Assembly (NCBI GenBank): GCA_021464245.1
Contig: JADCRB010000056.1
Location: 689,424-753,423, forward strand
Length of the DNA: 64,000 nucleotides
Direction of reading: 5' to 3'
From: Carallia brachiata
Lineage: Eukaryota; Streptophyta; Magnoliopsida; Malpighiales; Rhizophoraceae
The notes beneath the pieces were generated by a model. It saw only the letters and a program-made list of their open reading frames with translations. It was not told the origin of the DNA and made no database searches. A program made the position numbers and the translations under genes. Numbering within the stretch: the stretch's first letter is position 1; every line of letters starts with the position of its first letter. Below, one piece after another: positions 63,237-64,000 of the stretch.

Positions 63237-63275
<39 letters not shown>
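63237..63275 (+). repeat. (TC)19 microsatellite in the CEP2 5' UTR
   Basis: A continuous TC run lies between the TATA box and the start codon of CEP2. The equivalent in CEP1 (about 52676-52710) is shorter and interrupted. Confidence 0.93.
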
Positions 63276-63277
<2 letters not shown>

Positions 63278-63328
63278 GCTTCTAATTTCCTGTTTTTAAT
63301 TTTTGTCACTTGCACAATATTGCTATAG

Positions 63329-63718
63329 ATGGCCCAAATAAAATCATTATTTGCTTGTTTTCTCCTCCTTCTAATGCTCTTCCAAGAACTTAAATCCATC
63401 GATGGAAGGCATTTGATGGTCCATAGAAAAAACGAACCCCAAAAGCTCCAAATCTTCAGTAAGTCTCTAACTGAAAAGAAAACAAGAATATTCGTTAAGG
63501 GCAATGGCAACATTCATGTTGACAATGCATCTTACAAGGCAGTGCATGTCAATGAGGTTGCTGATTCTGAGGTCTTTCCGCCTCCACCCGCAGCCCCTAC
63601 TCCACCAGCGGCGCAAAGTGTGGTTAGTGTCACACCACCACCTGCTGGTCATGTACATGACTTTAGACCAACTAACCCAGGCCACAGCCCTGGTGTTGGC
63701 CATTCACTTCATAATTAG
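63329..63718 (+). CDS. CEP: CEP (C-terminally encoded peptide) hormone precursor 2
   Basis: Intronless 129-residue paralogue of the precursor at 52756, created by the segmental duplication. The signal peptide MAQIKSLFACFLLLLMLFQ is near-identical. The propeptide differs at scattered sites and has a shorter proline run (VTPPPAG instead of VTPPPPPAG). The CEP domain is DFRPTNPGHSPGVGH (about residues 111-125), followed by SLHN. Asn at position 6 matches the peptide form I recall for Arabidopsis CEP1, DFRPTNPGNSPGVGH, apart from one residue. The frame is intact and strongly conserved against copy 1, which indicates both genes are kept by selection, although the adjacent sulfotransferase exon decayed. 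Confidence 0.95.
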   Translation: MAQIKSLFACFLLLLMLFQELKSIDGRHLMVHRKNEPQKLQIFSKSLTEKKTRIFVKGNGNIHVDNASYKAVHVNEVADSEVFPPPPAAPTPPAAQSVVSVTPPPAGHVHDFRPTNPGHSPGVGHSLHN

Positions 63719-64000
63719 GTGGCAGGCTTAAAGTGCAAGTGTGGGAAATTGAGAGTGGTTTAGATGGTGCCAGGTCTGCTTTGGATTGGTGGAATAAAGA
63801 AGCGGTTCTAGTAATGCATTTGCTAAGCTTTGCTTTATTTTGTAAATATGCTCTAAATTTCAGTACTGGGATTATCATATTCTAGCCTCAGATATATTGC
63901 TTGTTTAGGGATGCTTTGGGATTATCGTTTTCTAGCCATGTTTTTTTTTTTTTTTAATTTTTATTTTCTGTTGCTGATTGTAAATGTATGCTTTCGCTTG

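Larger units (their letters stand above)
57642..64000 (+). repeat. Segmental duplication, copy 2 (runs to the window edge)
   Basis: Direct repeat of 47364-53470, offset roughly 10.3 kb. The homology begins in the last intron of the sulfotransferase gene, so this copy received only the gene's tail. It contains the disrupted last exon, a split SINE, the empty MITE site, extra tandem repeats and an intact CEP gene. The right edge of homology probably lies beyond or very near position 64000. Confidence 0.92.

Noticed and set aside
1..64000. CRISPR array, bacterial operon or phage-like system
   Set aside because: No spaced repeats, and genes are spliced eukaryotic plant genes; these categories do not apply.

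Overview
This is a stretch of plant nuclear genome, almost certainly a eudicot. It is AT-rich, has canonical plant GT-AG introns, and carries gene families with clear plant orthologues: an ICK/KRP CDK inhibitor, the organellar methionine aminopeptidase MAP1D, a CTLH/CRA protein and CEP peptide-hormone precursors. The organism was not identified; a Citrus-like or other Sapindales genome is only a guess from the look of the proteins. Exon coordinates were built by hand from open frames, splice signals and reading-phase bookkeeping.

Layout. 63-3428 (-): a B3 DNA-binding transcription-factor gene with a GC-AG intron and a probable 23-nt microexon. 3429-11903: gene-free, AT-rich, with a 640-bp hAT-type MITE (8644-9283) flanked by a perfect 8-bp target duplication. 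11904-12984 (-): a four-exon KRP cyclin-dependent-kinase inhibitor. 12985-24221: gene-poor, with a poly(A) retroposon, a tRNA-type SINE with an 18-bp target duplication and a 5'-truncated LINE tail. 24222-27899 (+): a ten-exon MAP1D-type methionine aminopeptidase. 28933-29490 (-): a decayed Ty1/copia RNase H fragment. 30862-35745 (+): an eleven-exon protein with two CTLH/CRA modules and an Au-SINE in intron 3. 35746-44832: about 9 kb without genes. 44833-47917 (+): a six-exon membrane-anchored P-loop sulfotransferase-fold protein. 52756-53148 and 63329-63718 (+): two intronless CEP peptide precursors.

The right-hand part of the window is a direct segmental duplication. Sequence from inside the last intron of the sulfotransferase gene through the first CEP gene (about 47364-53470) recurs at about 57642-64000. 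The second copy carries only the last exon of the sulfotransferase, split by a 349-bp insertion and therefore dead, but it keeps an intact CEP gene. The copies differ by datable insertions: a hAT-like MITE only in copy 1 with the empty site in copy 2, a SINE in both, a further insertion inside the SINE in copy 2, and expanded TA and TC microsatellites and a 144-bp tandem duplication in copy 2. The two CEP genes encode mature peptides differing at one residue (A versus N at position 6). This expansion of a hormone family is the most interesting biology in the window. I did not find evidence for a wholly unknown system.

The genes have no operon-like functional relationship; neighbours are independent nuclear genes.
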